The notes under the pieces were generated by a model. That model did no database searches. It saw only the letters and a list, made by a program, of their open reading frames with translations, and was not told the origin of the DNA. From assembly GCA_041398905.1 (NCBI GenBank), contig JAWKTV010000008.1, positions 222,716 to 286,715 of the forward strand: DNA of 64,000 nt. The letters run 5' to 3'. Below, piece after piece: positions 1-9,841 of the stretch (positions within the stretch are counted from its first letter, which is position 1; every line of letters starts with the position of its first letter). This DNA is from JAWKTV01 sp041398905. Lineage in GTDB: Bacteria; Planctomycetota; Planctomycetia; Planctomycetales; Planctomycetaceae. The position numbers and the translations under genes were made by a program.

Positions 1-865
1 ACGAGGATCAGCCGGTGCTGGCGCTGTCGCGGCTCGCTGGTTCAAGCACGACCGAGTTTGAATGGACCTTTGTTCCGCAGCGCCGCGGAGTCTATCCGCT
101 GTCGCCACCAAAGCTGGCGACGCGGTTTCCCTTCGGCCTGACGGCGTCTGCTCGATCACTCACTGTTCAGGGGCGACTCGTCGTCTGGCCGGAGACCTGT
201 CGATTGACGACGCTGCCTGATGCGGTCGAGCTGGACTTTCGTGACGATCGACTGACCGACCGTTCCGCCGGTGAGCAGGGGGAGTTGTGGGCACGCGTGC
301 GTTTCGGCAGGGGGACAGTCTGCGTCGCGTACACTGGGCGCAGACGGCCCGGCAGGGGCGAATGATCGTCTGTGAGAGGCAGGCGTCGTCCGGGTGTGCG
401 GTCCGTCTGCTGGTCGACCTGACGACGGTCCACCACGACCAGGTTCGAACGGCGCAATCGACGCTCGAGACGGTGCTCCGTGCCGCGGCGACGATTTGTG
501 AATCGCTGCACCAACAGCACGCGACGATCGAGTGCTGGCTGGGACAGCGGCGGTATCTCGTTGCCGGCTCGGCGGTCGACTACCGCGAGTTGATGGACGC
601 TCTGGCGGCGGTACCGGCCAACGGGCTTGAGCAGGGCTGGCCGACATGGTTTGGCCGCGACGATGTGTGGACCGTCGCGCTGACAACCAGGGAAGGCTGG
701 GAGAACCTGGGGCCGCGGGCGATGCGTCGGGCGATCGCCGTCACGCCCGGTTCGGTGGTCGCCGGTGAGTCCTCCGCGACGTCGGCATGGCTGACGATTC
801 CGTCTGGAGTCGAGTGGCGGGACCTGTTCCCGGCCCGGTGGCGGAGGGCCTGTCATGTCGCCTGA
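1..865 (+). CDS. DUF58 domain protein (5' partial, frameshifted)
   Basis: C-terminal part of a DUF58 protein; the start lies left of the window. The family signature GTRAFRQGDSLRRVHWAQTA is readable at about 287-346, which is the region usually seen as GxRxYxxGDxxRxIHWxxTAR. The reading frame breaks at about 287: upstream the frame runs to GEQGEL, downstream it resumes with VGTRAFRQ. Adding one G to the 'gttgtggg' stretch joins them, so a base-call error is likely. DUF58 proteins usually sit with MoxR ATPases and transglutaminase-like proteins, as here, in a poorly understood membrane-associated chaperone-like or envelope role. The end overlaps the next start by 11 nt, suggesting co-translation. 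Confidence 0.85.
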
Positions 866-3316
866 GATCCATCTGCAGGGACACACGGCCGAGTCTCGTG
901 ATCCTGCCGGCCCGGCGGCGTCGACCGTCCCCTGGGCGACTCATCTCTTGACCGTCGGCCTGGCCTGCCTGGCATCGACGGTCGTCTCCATCGCCGTTGC
1001 CGATGGAGAGTACTCGGCCGCATGGTGGGTGGTGCGTTGCAGTGAGACGGCTGTGGTCATCGTCGTTTCTTACTGGATGCGGCAGTGGGCGGCGAACCAC
1101 AAGACTCTGCAAGCTCTGTCTCCCGCACTGGTTCTGCTCGTGCTCGGCAACCTGTTGTGGGAGCCGTGCCAGCGGTGGTGTCTGGACTGGGGACGCCCGT
1201 TTGAACTGGTGGTCATCGACAGCCTTCGGCTGATCGCGCTGGGATTGTCCGCCGCTTCGGCCCGGCCCGAGTATGGTCGCCTCGCCACGTGCTCAAGCCT
1301 GTTTCTCGTGATGTTCGGCGCGATGCTGTCGTTCACGCCGCTGGTGCATGTGCTGGTTGGGGTGTATGCGGCGGGGGCGATTGGATGGCTGGCGGCCACG
1401 TACTGGGACTCGCTGCGGTCTCGACTGGTGGTGACCGGAGAGCGACGGAACCCACGCTGGAGCGTCAAGGTGCTGATCGGGTTGTTCGGAGTGGCAGTGC
1501 TCTCAGTGGGAGCGACGAACGAGTCCGCGGCGGTGGCACTGCGAGGGTTTCTGCCGAGTTCGGGAGGGAATCGCGGGAACGATCCCTATGCCCGCAGCGG
1601 CGTGGGCGACGGAGACCTGCTGGTGGCCGGGTCGAAGAACATACAGAGCTTCGCACCGATCGAGGAAGCTCCCTTCGTCGACGACCATCTGCCGGGGCTT
1701 TACGACGTCATCAACGACGTCAGCGGTGAGCCGCGCAAGATACCGCCGCGCAATGGACTCCGCGTGGCGGTGCCGCAAGAACTCGCGGCGAAGCTCAAGC
1801 AGCATCTGCATACCCGAACCGAGAAGGCCGCGCGGGAGTTCTCGACTCTCCGCCGCGCCGTTCCACCACGTCAGCAGAAGATCAAGGACATTGCCTCGAA
1901 CGCGCTGTTTTATGTGGCCGGGCGCACGCCGTTGCACCTGCGGATGCAGACCTATGCCCTGTTCGACGGCATCGACTGGATTCCCGAATCGGTTCCCGAA
2001 CCCCACCGTCTGCCGGAGCTGAGGATCGTAAAGCTGGATGGCAAGCCCTGGCTGCAGCTCGATGACCAGCAGCGGTGGGCTCCCTATTTGGCCGAGGCGG
2101 AGACCCACGCCATCAAGCCGGTACGACTCGGATCAGCCGAGATTCCCGCGCCGGTCCACCTGCATGGCATCCATATCGACATGGTTGAACATCCCCACTT
2201 TTTTGAGTGGGGTGCGGGCGGGGTTGTGCGGATGAAGCGCGATGAGTTGCCGGGCGGGATCGCGATTCATCTCGCCTCGCGCACGGTTGATGAACAGCGG
2301 ATCTCGAAGACGACGCAAACCGGCCGGTTCCTGAAACTCGAAGAAGAGCACGGCTGGGTCCCCTCCAGTGCGAGGCCGGACGAACTTCGAAAGCTGGCAC
2401 TCGAATGGGCCGGCGGTGAGTCGTCCGGGTGGCCACAAGTGCGGGCGATCGTCGAGCGATTGCGGCAGGACTACGTTGTTGATCCAACGATCAAGTTGGG
2501 AACCGACGATCGGTCGGCGGTGACGCAGTTCCTGTTCGAGAGCCGACGCGGACCGGACTACCAGTTCGCGACGGCCGCGCGCTGCTGCTGCGTTCGCTGG
2601 GCTACTCGACGCGACTTGTCAGCGGCTTCTATGCCCGGCCGGATCGATACGATGCGCACTTACGGCACACGCCAGTCCTCCAGGAGGACCTGCACTTCTG
2701 GGTCGAGGTCCACGTGGCTTCCGGGCAGTGGCTGACGGTCGAGCCGACTCCCGGTTACGAAGTGCTTCGTCCGCCTCCGGGTTACATGGCACGGGCGCTC
2801 GAAGTCGCGTTGGCGGCAGGGATCTGGGTGCGGGAACACGCGGTGCTGACCGTGATGTTCGTCATCGTGGTCGCATGTGGCTGGCGGTACCGATGGACAG
2901 TGCTGGACTGTCTCGCCACGACCTGGTGGCGAGTCGTCCGTCACCGCGCACTGCGCCGTGACCGACCGCGGCTGCTGCCGCTGGCGACCTGGCGACTGGT
3001 GGAAAAGAGGCTCGCCTGGAGTGGTCTTCGTCGTCCCCTCGGGATGACTGTGCGCGAATGGCTCGCGGCATCGCCTTTTCAATCGGCTGCTGATGGCGAC
3101 TTCGTGTTGCTGCTGGAGTGGGCGGCTTTCTCGAAGACGGAGTCACCACTCACAACGACGGATGTCGCGGCGGTGTGTGAGCGGATGGTGGTGGGCTGGT
3201 CGCTGTCGCGACTCGGGCAGACTTCACAGTCCGCGCGATCTCGCCACGGCTGGCGGGTGGCGTTTGGCACGGCATTTCGTGGCATTGAAGAGACACGCGT
3301 TCGAGGTGCTGTATGA
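855..3316 (+). CDS. Transglutaminase-like membrane protein (TgpA type), frameshifted
   Basis: Large membrane protein with about five hydrophobic segments in the first 220 residues, a long extracytoplasmic part, a transglutaminase-like core and a C-terminal membrane segment (about nt 2840-2885). The frame breaks near 2578; restoring one G in 'gccgcgcgctg' gives the expected FATAAALLLRSLGY and continues into the second frame to 3316. The core has RRGPDYQFATA at 2544-2576, where active TgpA-type enzymes have RRGxCxYFAT, so the catalytic Cys is replaced by Asp (about residue 568). The His of DLHFWVEV (about 2693) is kept and the usual Asp is Glu in VEPTPG. It may be a non-catalytic member. It is coupled to DUF58 upstream and MoxR downstream. 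Confidence 0.85.
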
Positions 3317-4323
3317 CCACGTCGATCCCCGCAGTCGAATCCGCGAGACAGGCACCACGGTCTGGAGAGTTCTCTGGGCCGTCTGGTGACGCACACGCCG
3401 CGGTGCAGGCGATGCGGCTGCGGTTGAATCGCACGCTCCGCGGCAAGTCTGAAGTTGTGGAGTCGGTTCTGACGTGCCTGCTCGCGCAAGGGCATTTGCT
3501 GATCGAGGACAAGCCGGGTTTGGGGAAGACGACGCTGGCCAAGTCGCTGGCGGAAGCGATTGGCGGCCGATTCGCTCGCGTGCAGTGCACACCCGACCTG
3601 CTGCCCAGCGATGTGACGGGCTTCAACATCTTCAACCAGAAGACGCATGAGTTCGCGTTCCATCCGGGACCGGTGTTCTCGGACCTGCTGCTGGCCGACG
3701 AGATCAATCGGGCGACGCCGCGGACGCAAAGCGCACTGCTCGAAGCGATGGCGGAGCGGCAGGTCACGGTCGACGGTGTTCGCATGCCACTCGCGCCTCA
3801 GTTCTTCGTCATCGCCACCCAGAATCCGACCGAACAACACGGTACTTATCCTTTGCCGGAAGCCCAACTCGACCGCTTCGCGATGAAGCTGAGCGTCGGA
3901 TATCCGGTGGAGGATGACGAAGTGTTGATGCTGCAAGACGGCGTCGGCGAGCCGGCTGACGGGCAGGCGGGCCAGATTCCGGACCTGCTTCCGGGGCAAC
4001 TGGCCGAGTTGCAGGCGGAGGTTCAACGAATTCCCGTCGCCCGTTCCATTCAGCAGTACCTGGTGCGGGTGGCTTCGGCGACACGCGGGCACGCAAGAGT
4101 GCTCCTGGGGATCAGCCCGCGCGGTCTGCTGCTATGGCAGCGAGTGGCTCAGGCGCGGGCTTGGCTCTCAAACCGCGACTTTGTCACGCCGGACGATGCC
4201 CGAGCCGTCGCTGGACCGGTGCTGGGCGTGCGGCTGGTGACGGACCACGAAGATGCCCGTCCGGTGATCCGTGAACTGCTGGCGTCGGTCCCCGTTCCCG
4301 AGTACTCCGTTGTTGGCGAGTAG
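3313..4323 (+). CDS. MoxR-family AAA ATPase
   Basis: AAA+ ATPase of the MoxR/RavA (AAA_3) group, 336 residues, full length for the family. Walker A is readable as KPGLGKTT at about residues 60-67, Walker B as LLLADEINRATPRTQ at about 122-136, and sensor 1 follows as VIATQNPTEQ. The start ATG overlaps the stop of the preceding gene (ATGA), so the three genes DUF58, transglutaminase-like and MoxR form one unit. MoxR ATPases are thought to act as chaperones that remodel partner proteins at the membrane; the DUF58 and transglutaminase-like neighbours are the usual companions. The substrate cannot be inferred here. Confidence 0.93.
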   Translation: MTTSIPAVESARQAPRSGEFSGPSGDAHAAVQAMRLRLNRTLRGKSEVVESVLTCLLAQGHLLIEDKPGLGKTTLAKSLAEAIGGRFARVQCTPDLLPSDVTGFNIFNQKTHEFAFHPGPVFSDLLLADEINRATPRTQSALLEAMAERQVTVDGVRMPLAPQFFVIATQNPTEQHGTYPLPEAQLDRFAMKLSVGYPVEDDEVLMLQDGVGEPADGQAGQIPDLLPGQLAELQAEVQRIPVARSIQQYLVRVASATRGHARVLLGISPRGLLLWQRVAQARAWLSNRDFVTPDDARAVAGPVLGVRLVTDHEDARPVIRELLASVPVPEYSVVGE

Positions 4324-4342
4324 CCTTGCGATTTGAACAGCC

Positions 4343-5908
4343 ATGATGTCCTCCGCCTCCGAGATCGTTTACTCCGTCGCCCTGCGATTCCTGCAGGGCT
4401 TGGCGATGTGCGCGCCGACCCTCTTGATCGGACTGTTTATCGCGGGAGCACTCAGAGGTCTTGTCGGCCTGCGCCGCATCCAGGGCCACTTCAACACGAC
4501 GGTATCCGGGCAGTTGCTGCGGGCATCGCTGTGGGCCACGCTGACGCCGGTCTGTTCGCTGGGGGTGCTGCCGATCGTACGGGAACTGAGGCGCGCGGGA
4601 GTTCCGGCGGCACCGCTGATGACCTATCTGCTGTCGGCCCCGATGCTGAACCCGATCACGCTGGTGTACGGCTGGACGGTGCTCGATCCTCCGGTCTTTT
4701 TCGTCCTTGTCGGCGCGACTCTGGCTGTCTCCTGGGGGATCGGGATGGTCACTAGCCGCTGGGCGGTGCGAGCCGTTGAGGTCGATCCAGGCGACTGGCC
4801 TGAGGGAGAATGGGGCCTGAGACGCATGGCGAACATCGCAATTGCCTGCGGTCGTTCCATGGCCGAGACAGGCTTGCGGGATGTCTCGCTGGCCTTGGGA
4901 GTCGGGGCGATCGTCGCGGCATTGCAGCCGACCGGATGGATGTCTGCACATCTCGGCTATCAGAACGTCGCGGCTCCCTGGGCGATGCTGGTGGCGACAC
5001 CGCTGGCGTTCATCGATCCGTACTTCGGCCTGATGCAGGTGTGGGCGATGACGAGCGTGCAGTTTTCCGTGGCCGCCGCAGTGATCCTGCACGTCTTTGG
5101 AGTCGGCTTCAATGCGGCTGTCGCCCTGTGGGTGGGAGGAATCTACGGGGGCCGACGACTCGTGTCGCTCGCCATGATCATGCTCATGGTCGCGATGTCG
5201 GTTGGCTACGTGGCAGACGCCGCGCTGACGCACCTCCCGGGTATGGAGGACGATACGCATGCTCTGGACACGCTGACGCGCCCCTACGGCGCGTACGCTG
5301 TCAATCTGGCCGGCTCAGGGTGGAAGGATTTGCTGCGAGAGGCGTTCCGGCATGTGCAGCCCATCTTCGTGCGCGGCATTGGTGTACTGGCTGCGGTGCT
5401 GCTGCTCGGAATCGTGCTGCGATGGCGACAGGTTCAATTCTTCAGCGGCGATGTCGCGGCAGCGTCCGAGCGGGCGAGGCAGTCTGCCGTCTGGGGTCAG
5501 GCGATTCCCGCCCGCTGGCTGGGCCTGCTGGGTGTCGTCGGACTGCTGGCGACGCTCGTGCTGCTGACGTTCATCTACTTTCCACCAGCGGACGAACTCT
5601 TCGAGGAGATGCGAATTGTCCGCACGAATGCGGCCGTGTCGATCAACACCAGCGAGTTCGACATTGCCGAGAGAGAACTGAACAAGTTCGATGGATTCAT
5701 AGCGAAGCTGCCCACCAGTCTGCTGATTCGCGGACAACGGTTGAACAGTGGACAACTCGAGCGTCAGGAACAACTGCGCCAACTCGTCACGGACATCCGG
5801 CAGGCCATCGGCAAGAGTGACCGCGAACGTGCGAAGGAACTGACTCGCCAGTTGTTCGACGCCGCTGTCACTTTTCGGCAGCTGTGTCTTGCGGGGGCGA
5901 CGCCGTGA
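4343..5908 (+). CDS. DUF318/ArsP-type permease with extra C-terminal region
   Basis: Polytopic membrane protein of 521 residues. Residues 1-320 match the predicted permease family PF03773 (ArsP-like), with the typical first-half motif TPVCSLGVLPIVRELRRAGV followed by PLMTYLLSAPMLNPI. The family's CSxxS-like site is here CSLG with one Cys. After about residue 320 come two more membrane segments and a predicted extracytoplasmic alpha-helical tail (FPPADELFEEMRIVR to the end) that the core family lacks. ArsP-type permeases export organoarsenicals or unknown substrates. It begins 19 nt after moxR and is followed by a GTGA overlap, so it likely opens a six-gene operon with SPFH proteins and a P-type ATPase. 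The substrate is unknown. Confidence 0.8.
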   Translation: MMSSASEIVYSVALRFLQGLAMCAPTLLIGLFIAGALRGLVGLRRIQGHFNTTVSGQLLRASLWATLTPVCSLGVLPIVRELRRAGVPAAPLMTYLLSAPMLNPITLVYGWTVLDPPVFFVLVGATLAVSWGIGMVTSRWAVRAVEVDPGDWPEGEWGLRRMANIAIACGRSMAETGLRDVSLALGVGAIVAALQPTGWMSAHLGYQNVAAPWAMLVATPLAFIDPYFGLMQVWAMTSVQFSVAAAVILHVFGVGFNAAVALWVGGIYGGRRLVSLAMIMLMVAMSVGYVADAALTHLPGMEDDTHALDTLTRPYGAYAVNLAGSGWKDLLREAFRHVQPIFVRGIGVLAAVLLLGIVLRWRQVQFFSGDVAAASERARQSAVWGQAIPARWLGLLGVVGLLATLVLLTFIYFPPADELFEEMRIVRTNAAVSINTSEFDIAERELNKFDGFIAKLPTSLLIRGQRLNSGQLERQEQLRQLVTDIRQAIGKSDRERAKELTRQLFDAAVTFRQLCLAGATP

Positions 5909-6222
5909 CGACGACCGACGAACAAGCGTCGTACTCCAGTCAAGGTGCGGCGGGTGAGCCGGATCAGGCTGGTGACCCGAGCCTTCTTGGCGTTTCGCTG
6001 ATCTAGGCAGCGGTGGCGTGCGCAGCGCTAGCAGGGCTGGGGCTGGCTCAGAACGTCCCCCTGGCCGTGGCGCTGTCGCTGCAACTGGCGCTGTCGACGA
6101 TGGCCATCTGGGGCGCGCGGGATGCGTCCACGATTCGTGCTCGGCAGTCGAGTACGGCGGCGATGCCCGCTTCCCGCGAAGCGCGCGCGGCGGCCGAGTC
6201 GCAAAATGACGACTCGACGTGA
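5905..6222 (+). CDS. Small two-segment membrane protein with in-frame amber codon
   Basis: A GTG at 5905 overlaps the stop of the permease gene (GTGA). The frame runs to a TGA at 6222 and would encode about 105 residues, but an in-frame TAG occurs at 6004-6006. The amber sits inside the first hydrophobic segment (PSLLGVSLI-stop-AAVACAALAGLGL), and a second hydrophobic segment follows (NVPLAVALSLQLALSTMAIW). The tail is Ala-rich and polar. The interruption inside a membrane segment is best explained by a single wrong base (for example TGG or CAG read as TAG), although a real nonsense mutation cannot be excluded. The family is not recognised. Its place between the permease and the SPFH genes suggests a small partner subunit. 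Confidence 0.5.
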
Positions 6223-6237
6223 TCGCACGAGGAACAG

Positions 6238-7806
6238 ATGCGTGAGATCGACGAAGCGCGATCGATGCACTTCCTGTTCCTCGCGACCCCGGCCACCATC
6301 GTCGCCTTCTTCGCCGCGTTTCGTCTATGGACCAGTAGTCCTGCGGTTCCGTTCCCCTCCTCCTCGGCACTCGCGATCGTGCTGCTCGTGAGCGCCTGCG
6401 TCTGGCATGCGCTCGGCAAGCTGTTTCGGAGAGTTTCCGCGGACCGACTGCCTGAGGCGTCAGCGGTCGCGGAAGTCTTCCGGGAATCGACGTGGGGGGC
6501 CTTGATCGGGGGTGGGGGACTGTTGCTGGCCGCCCCGATTCCCGAGGTTCAGGGCTGGGTCAACGCGGCGATTCTGGGCTGGGTTATCGCGGTCGCCGCT
6601 GAACAGGCCGGCCGGGCTGTTCTGGGTTGGTGCCTGTCTACAGGCGAAGTTCGTTTTCGGTCTCCGGTGAACCTTCTGCTCCGCGAGGCGGCGCTGCTGC
6701 GGGCCAATCCGATGTCGAGCCTGTTCGACGTGGCCGAGCGGCGATTCGGGTTGTCGCTGCGATCGACCTGGGCGATCACCTTCGTGAGGTTGGCGTTCCG
6801 ACCGGCGGCGATCCTGCTGGCGCTGTTCGTCTGGGGGATCTCCGGTGTGGTGGTCATCGAACCCCATCAGTGGGGTGTGCGTGAAGAGTTCGGGCGGCTG
6901 GTGGGCGATCCCTTGCCACCCGGATTGCACGCATCGCTCCCTTGGCCCGTGGGGCGTATCCGCGTCGTGCCGGTCAAGACCGTCGCGACGATGCAGCTTG
7001 GGTTTCGTGACTCCAGCTTCAGCGGCAGCATGAGCGACAAGAAGGCCATCCTGTGGACCAAAGCGCACGACGAAGAATTCGGCCTGGTGTTGGGTGGTGG
7101 GACGGAGCTGGTGGCGGTCAACGCGGTGGTCTACTTCAAGGTCGCGGAAGACCGCGACGCGTTTCTGAACTACGTCTATCACACGCAGACGCCGGAGTCC
7201 GCGCTGGAAGCATATGCCTATCGGGTGTTGATGGAGGAGACCTGTACGGAGACGCTGGAGGGGATTCTGGCGGTCGACCGGGAAGAGTTCGTACACCGGC
7301 TGCGAAGGTCGCTGCAAGCCTATGCCGCCGAGGAACGGCTGGGGCTGGAGGTGATTGACGTGGCGCTCATCAATCTGCATCCCCCGGTGGAGGCGGCTAG
7401 CGCGTATCTCGACACGATCAGCGCGGCGATCGACGCGGATCGATCGAGCGTCGAGGCACTTGGGCAGGTCGCGGTCGAACAACGCGGCGCGGAGCAGGAG
7501 CGGCGCAGGTTGGTGAACGAGGCCCGTGTCGACGCGAATCGCCGGCTGGCATCAGCCAGTTCCGAGACCTCGCGGTTCCGGGCCGCCCGTGAGGTCTACG
7601 AGACCGAAGGGCCGGCATTCAAAGTTCGGATGGTGTTCGACGCTCTGGGCGAGATGTTCGCGGGAAAGCGGCTGGTCGTCGTTGATCGCGAACTGGCTGA
7701 CCGGGCGGGCGGCGTGTTGCTCGATCTGCGAAACCTGGATCGGCCGACCTCGGATGCGCCACTCAGCTCCGATGCGACTGACATCGGGACAGGACCACAG
7801 CCATGA
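6238..7806 (+). CDS. SPFH/band 7 protein with N-terminal multi-span region
   Basis: Protein of 522 residues. The N-terminal 200 residues carry about five to six hydrophobic segments, then an SPFH (band 7) domain begins after VVVIEPHQWGVREEFGR and runs to about residue 400, followed by a charged coiled-coil (EQRGAEQERRRLVNEARVDA). The layout of the SPFH part is that of HflK (GVREEFGR... PGLHASLPWP... AVVYFKV... AYRVLMEETCTETLEGIL). HflK and HflC normally form a cage around the FtsH protease; SPFH proteins in general organise membrane microdomains. No ftsH is nearby. The stop overlaps the start of the next SPFH gene (ATGA at 7803). The extra membrane region is unusual for HflK. Confidence 0.85.
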   Translation: MREIDEARSMHFLFLATPATIVAFFAAFRLWTSSPAVPFPSSSALAIVLLVSACVWHALGKLFRRVSADRLPEASAVAEVFRESTWGALIGGGGLLLAAPIPEVQGWVNAAILGWVIAVAAEQAGRAVLGWCLSTGEVRFRSPVNLLLREAALLRANPMSSLFDVAERRFGLSLRSTWAITFVRLAFRPAAILLALFVWGISGVVVIEPHQWGVREEFGRLVGDPLPPGLHASLPWPVGRIRVVPVKTVATMQLGFRDSSFSGSMSDKKAILWTKAHDEEFGLVLGGGTELVAVNAVVYFKVAEDRDAFLNYVYHTQTPESALEAYAYRVLMEETCTETLEGILAVDREEFVHRLRRSLQAYAAEERLGLEVIDVALINLHPPVEAASAYLDTISAAIDADRSSVEALGQVAVEQRGAEQERRRLVNEARVDANRRLASASSETSRFRAAREVYETEGPAFKVRMVFDALGEMFAGKRLVVVDRELADRAGGVLLDLRNLDRPTSDAPLSSDATDIGTGPQP

Positions 7807-8834
7807 ATGAAGACGATTGTGTGGATCGCGAAGAGCCAAGTTCGGGTCACGAGCCGCAGCAACGCCTCACGAAGGTGTGGAGCCGCTGGCTGAACCTGCT
7901 GATCGCCCTGATCGTCGTGGGATTGATTGTGGGCTACTCGGTCTACACCCAGACGAACGAAGGGACGGCGACGATCATCACGCGCTTCGGGAGACCGGTG
8001 CAGGTGATTGACGCCGCCGGTCCTGGCTGGAAATGGCCGTGGCCCATCGACCAGGCCCACCACATCGACCGTCGACTGACGATCTTCAATACCCCTTATA
8101 CGGAGACCATCACGAAGGATCAGCGGAGCGTCGTCCTGCATACGTACATCGCCTGGCGGGTCGAGGATCCATTGAAGTTTCATGTCACGGTCGGTTCGAT
8201 GTCCGCCGCCGAGGACAAGCTCGGGTTGATGGTCACGAACGCCAAGAACCGCGAGCTGGGCAACTATGAGTTAGGGGAACTCGTCTCAACACACCCGGAG
8301 ACCATCCGCACCGGCGAGATTGAGCAGCGGATTCTCGATTCGGTGAACCACCGGGCGCGCGAGGACTTCGGCATCGAAGTCGGCCAGGTTGGAATCATGC
8401 GGATCGCGTTCTCCGAGGAGAACATCCCCTCGGTCATCGCCAAAATGCGGGCGAATCGTCAGGCCGTGGCCCAGGAGTTGAGGGCGCAAGGCCGGAAGCT
8501 GGCCGATGGCATCCTCAGCGACGCGCTCGCGGCCAAGCAGGAGGAAATCCGTAAGGGAGTCGAGGAAGCCGGACGGATTCGTGGAGCCGCGCTCAAAGAG
8601 GTCTCGGGGATCTATCGCGAAGTCTACGATCTGGACCAGGGCCGCGAGTTCTATGAGTTCTACCGCGCACTCGAGGAGAACAAACGGATCCTCGGGCCGA
8701 ACGCCACGATCTACCTGACGACCGACCACGAGCTGTTTCCGCTGCTGGAGGAGCGCCCGGCAACAGAACCTTCATTCACCGATGATTCTCCCGAGTCTGA
8801 AGCGGTCGGCACGTCCCGCGAGGTCGAGCAATGA
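7803..8834 (+). CDS. HflC-like SPFH protein
   Basis: SPFH protein of 343 residues: a cytoplasmic N-terminal tail, one membrane segment (LLIALIVVGLIVGYSVYTQT, about residues 36-55), then the SPFH domain starting at TIITRFGRPVQVI, with the HflC-like PGWKWPWPIDQAH stretch. A coiled-coil follows (KLADGILSDALAAKQEEIRK), then the conserved GREFYEFYRALEENKRI near the C-terminus, which is typical of HflC. It overlaps both neighbours by four bases (ATGA), as expected for subunits made in fixed ratio. In this operon it probably assembles with the preceding and following SPFH proteins in the membrane around a transporter rather than around FtsH, but that is an inference from position only. Confidence 0.88.
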   Translation: MNEDDCVDREEPSSGHEPQQRLTKVWSRWLNLLIALIVVGLIVGYSVYTQTNEGTATIITRFGRPVQVIDAAGPGWKWPWPIDQAHHIDRRLTIFNTPYTETITKDQRSVVLHTYIAWRVEDPLKFHVTVGSMSAAEDKLGLMVTNAKNRELGNYELGELVSTHPETIRTGEIEQRILDSVNHRAREDFGIEVGQVGIMRIAFSEENIPSVIAKMRANRQAVAQELRAQGRKLADGILSDALAAKQEEIRKGVEEAGRIRGAALKEVSGIYREVYDLDQGREFYEFYRALEENKRILGPNATIYLTTDHELFPLLEERPATEPSFTDDSPESEAVGTSREVEQ

Positions 8835-9841
8835 CCGGTCCCCGGAGGAGCGCGGGCGGGCTGTGGGCCGCGGCGGCGGCCGGGGCGAACATGTTTCGCT
8901 GGGTCGCCGTCCTGCTGATCGTGTTGTTCTGCGGATCGGGTATCACCTCGATCGACCCACAGGAGGTCGGACTGCTGCTGCGCGGCGGCCGGCTTACGGG
9001 AACCTCGGCGGCGGATGGAGTGCTTCAGCCCGGACTCGTCTTCGCACTTCCCTATCCCATCGATGAGATTCGACGAGTTCCGATTCGCCAGGAAGGGCAG
9101 ATTGTCATTGAAGATCTGTGGCGACCACTGACCGATCCGGGAGCCGACGATCGCATTGATCCGCTGTCCGAGGGCTACTGTCTGACGGGGGATCAGCACC
9201 TGCTGCAGGCGAAGCTGGTCGTCAAGTTCCGCATCAGCGATCCGGTGGTTGCTCGACTGCGTATCGCCGACGCCGAGCGGATTCTGAGGGACATGGCAAT
9301 CGCCAGCCTGACGCAGACTGTGGCGGCTTGGGGGATCGACGACGCCTGGCGGCGGCACCGTACGAGCGCTGCCGGCGATGTCGTGAGCCTGGAGCGAGAC
9401 GTCGAATCGGCCCTGAACGAACGCCTTAACCGCATGGACCTCGGCGTCTCGATCTCCGCGATCGAGTTCCAGGAGATTCATCCGCCGCGGCATGTCCGCG
9501 CGGAATTCGCGGATGTACAGAACGCACTGGCCGAAAGCCAACAGTCGCGTGAGCAGGCCGAGGGGGAGGCGGCCGCCTTGCGACTCGCGGGAGAGGCGGA
9601 ACATCAGCGACTGCGGCAGCAGGCCGTCGCGGATCGGGAGCAGTCGCTGGCCCAGGCCGCGGCGGAAGTGACCGTCGTCAAGGACTTGCTCGAAGAGTAC
9701 CGCAGAAATCCCGGGTTCGTCCGTCAGCGGCTGCGGCTCGACGCCCTGACGGACCTGCATGCGCGCAACGTGCGTCAGAAAGTCATTCCGCCGGGGCAGT
9801 CCTGGAGACTCATCATCTCCGATCAGGAGGGGGCTCGATGA
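8831..9841 (+). CDS. HflK-like SPFH protein
   Basis: Third SPFH protein of the operon, 336 residues. One membrane segment near the N-terminus (WVAVLLIVLFCGSGITSI, about residues 20-37) is followed by the SPFH domain (DPQEVGLLLRGGRL... QPGLVFALPYPIDEIRRVP), then a long Ala/Glu/Arg-rich coiled-coil (SREQAEGEAAALRLAGEAEH) as in HflK. The conserved IHPPRHVRAEFADVQNA resembles the HflK IxPPxxVxxAFxDVxxA motif. Start and stop both overlap neighbours by four bases. Having three different SPFH proteins in one operon exceeds the usual HflK/HflC pair. Confidence 0.87.
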   Translation: MTGPRRSAGGLWAAAAAGANMFRWVAVLLIVLFCGSGITSIDPQEVGLLLRGGRLTGTSAADGVLQPGLVFALPYPIDEIRRVPIRQEGQIVIEDLWRPLTDPGADDRIDPLSEGYCLTGDQHLLQAKLVVKFRISDPVVARLRIADAERILRDMAIASLTQTVAAWGIDDAWRRHRTSAAGDVVSLERDVESALNERLNRMDLGVSISAIEFQEIHPPRHVRAEFADVQNALAESQQSREQAEGEAAALRLAGEAEHQRLRQQAVADREQSLAQAAAEVTVVKDLLEEYRRNPGFVRQRLRLDALTDLHARNVRQKVIPPGQSWRLIISDQEGAR

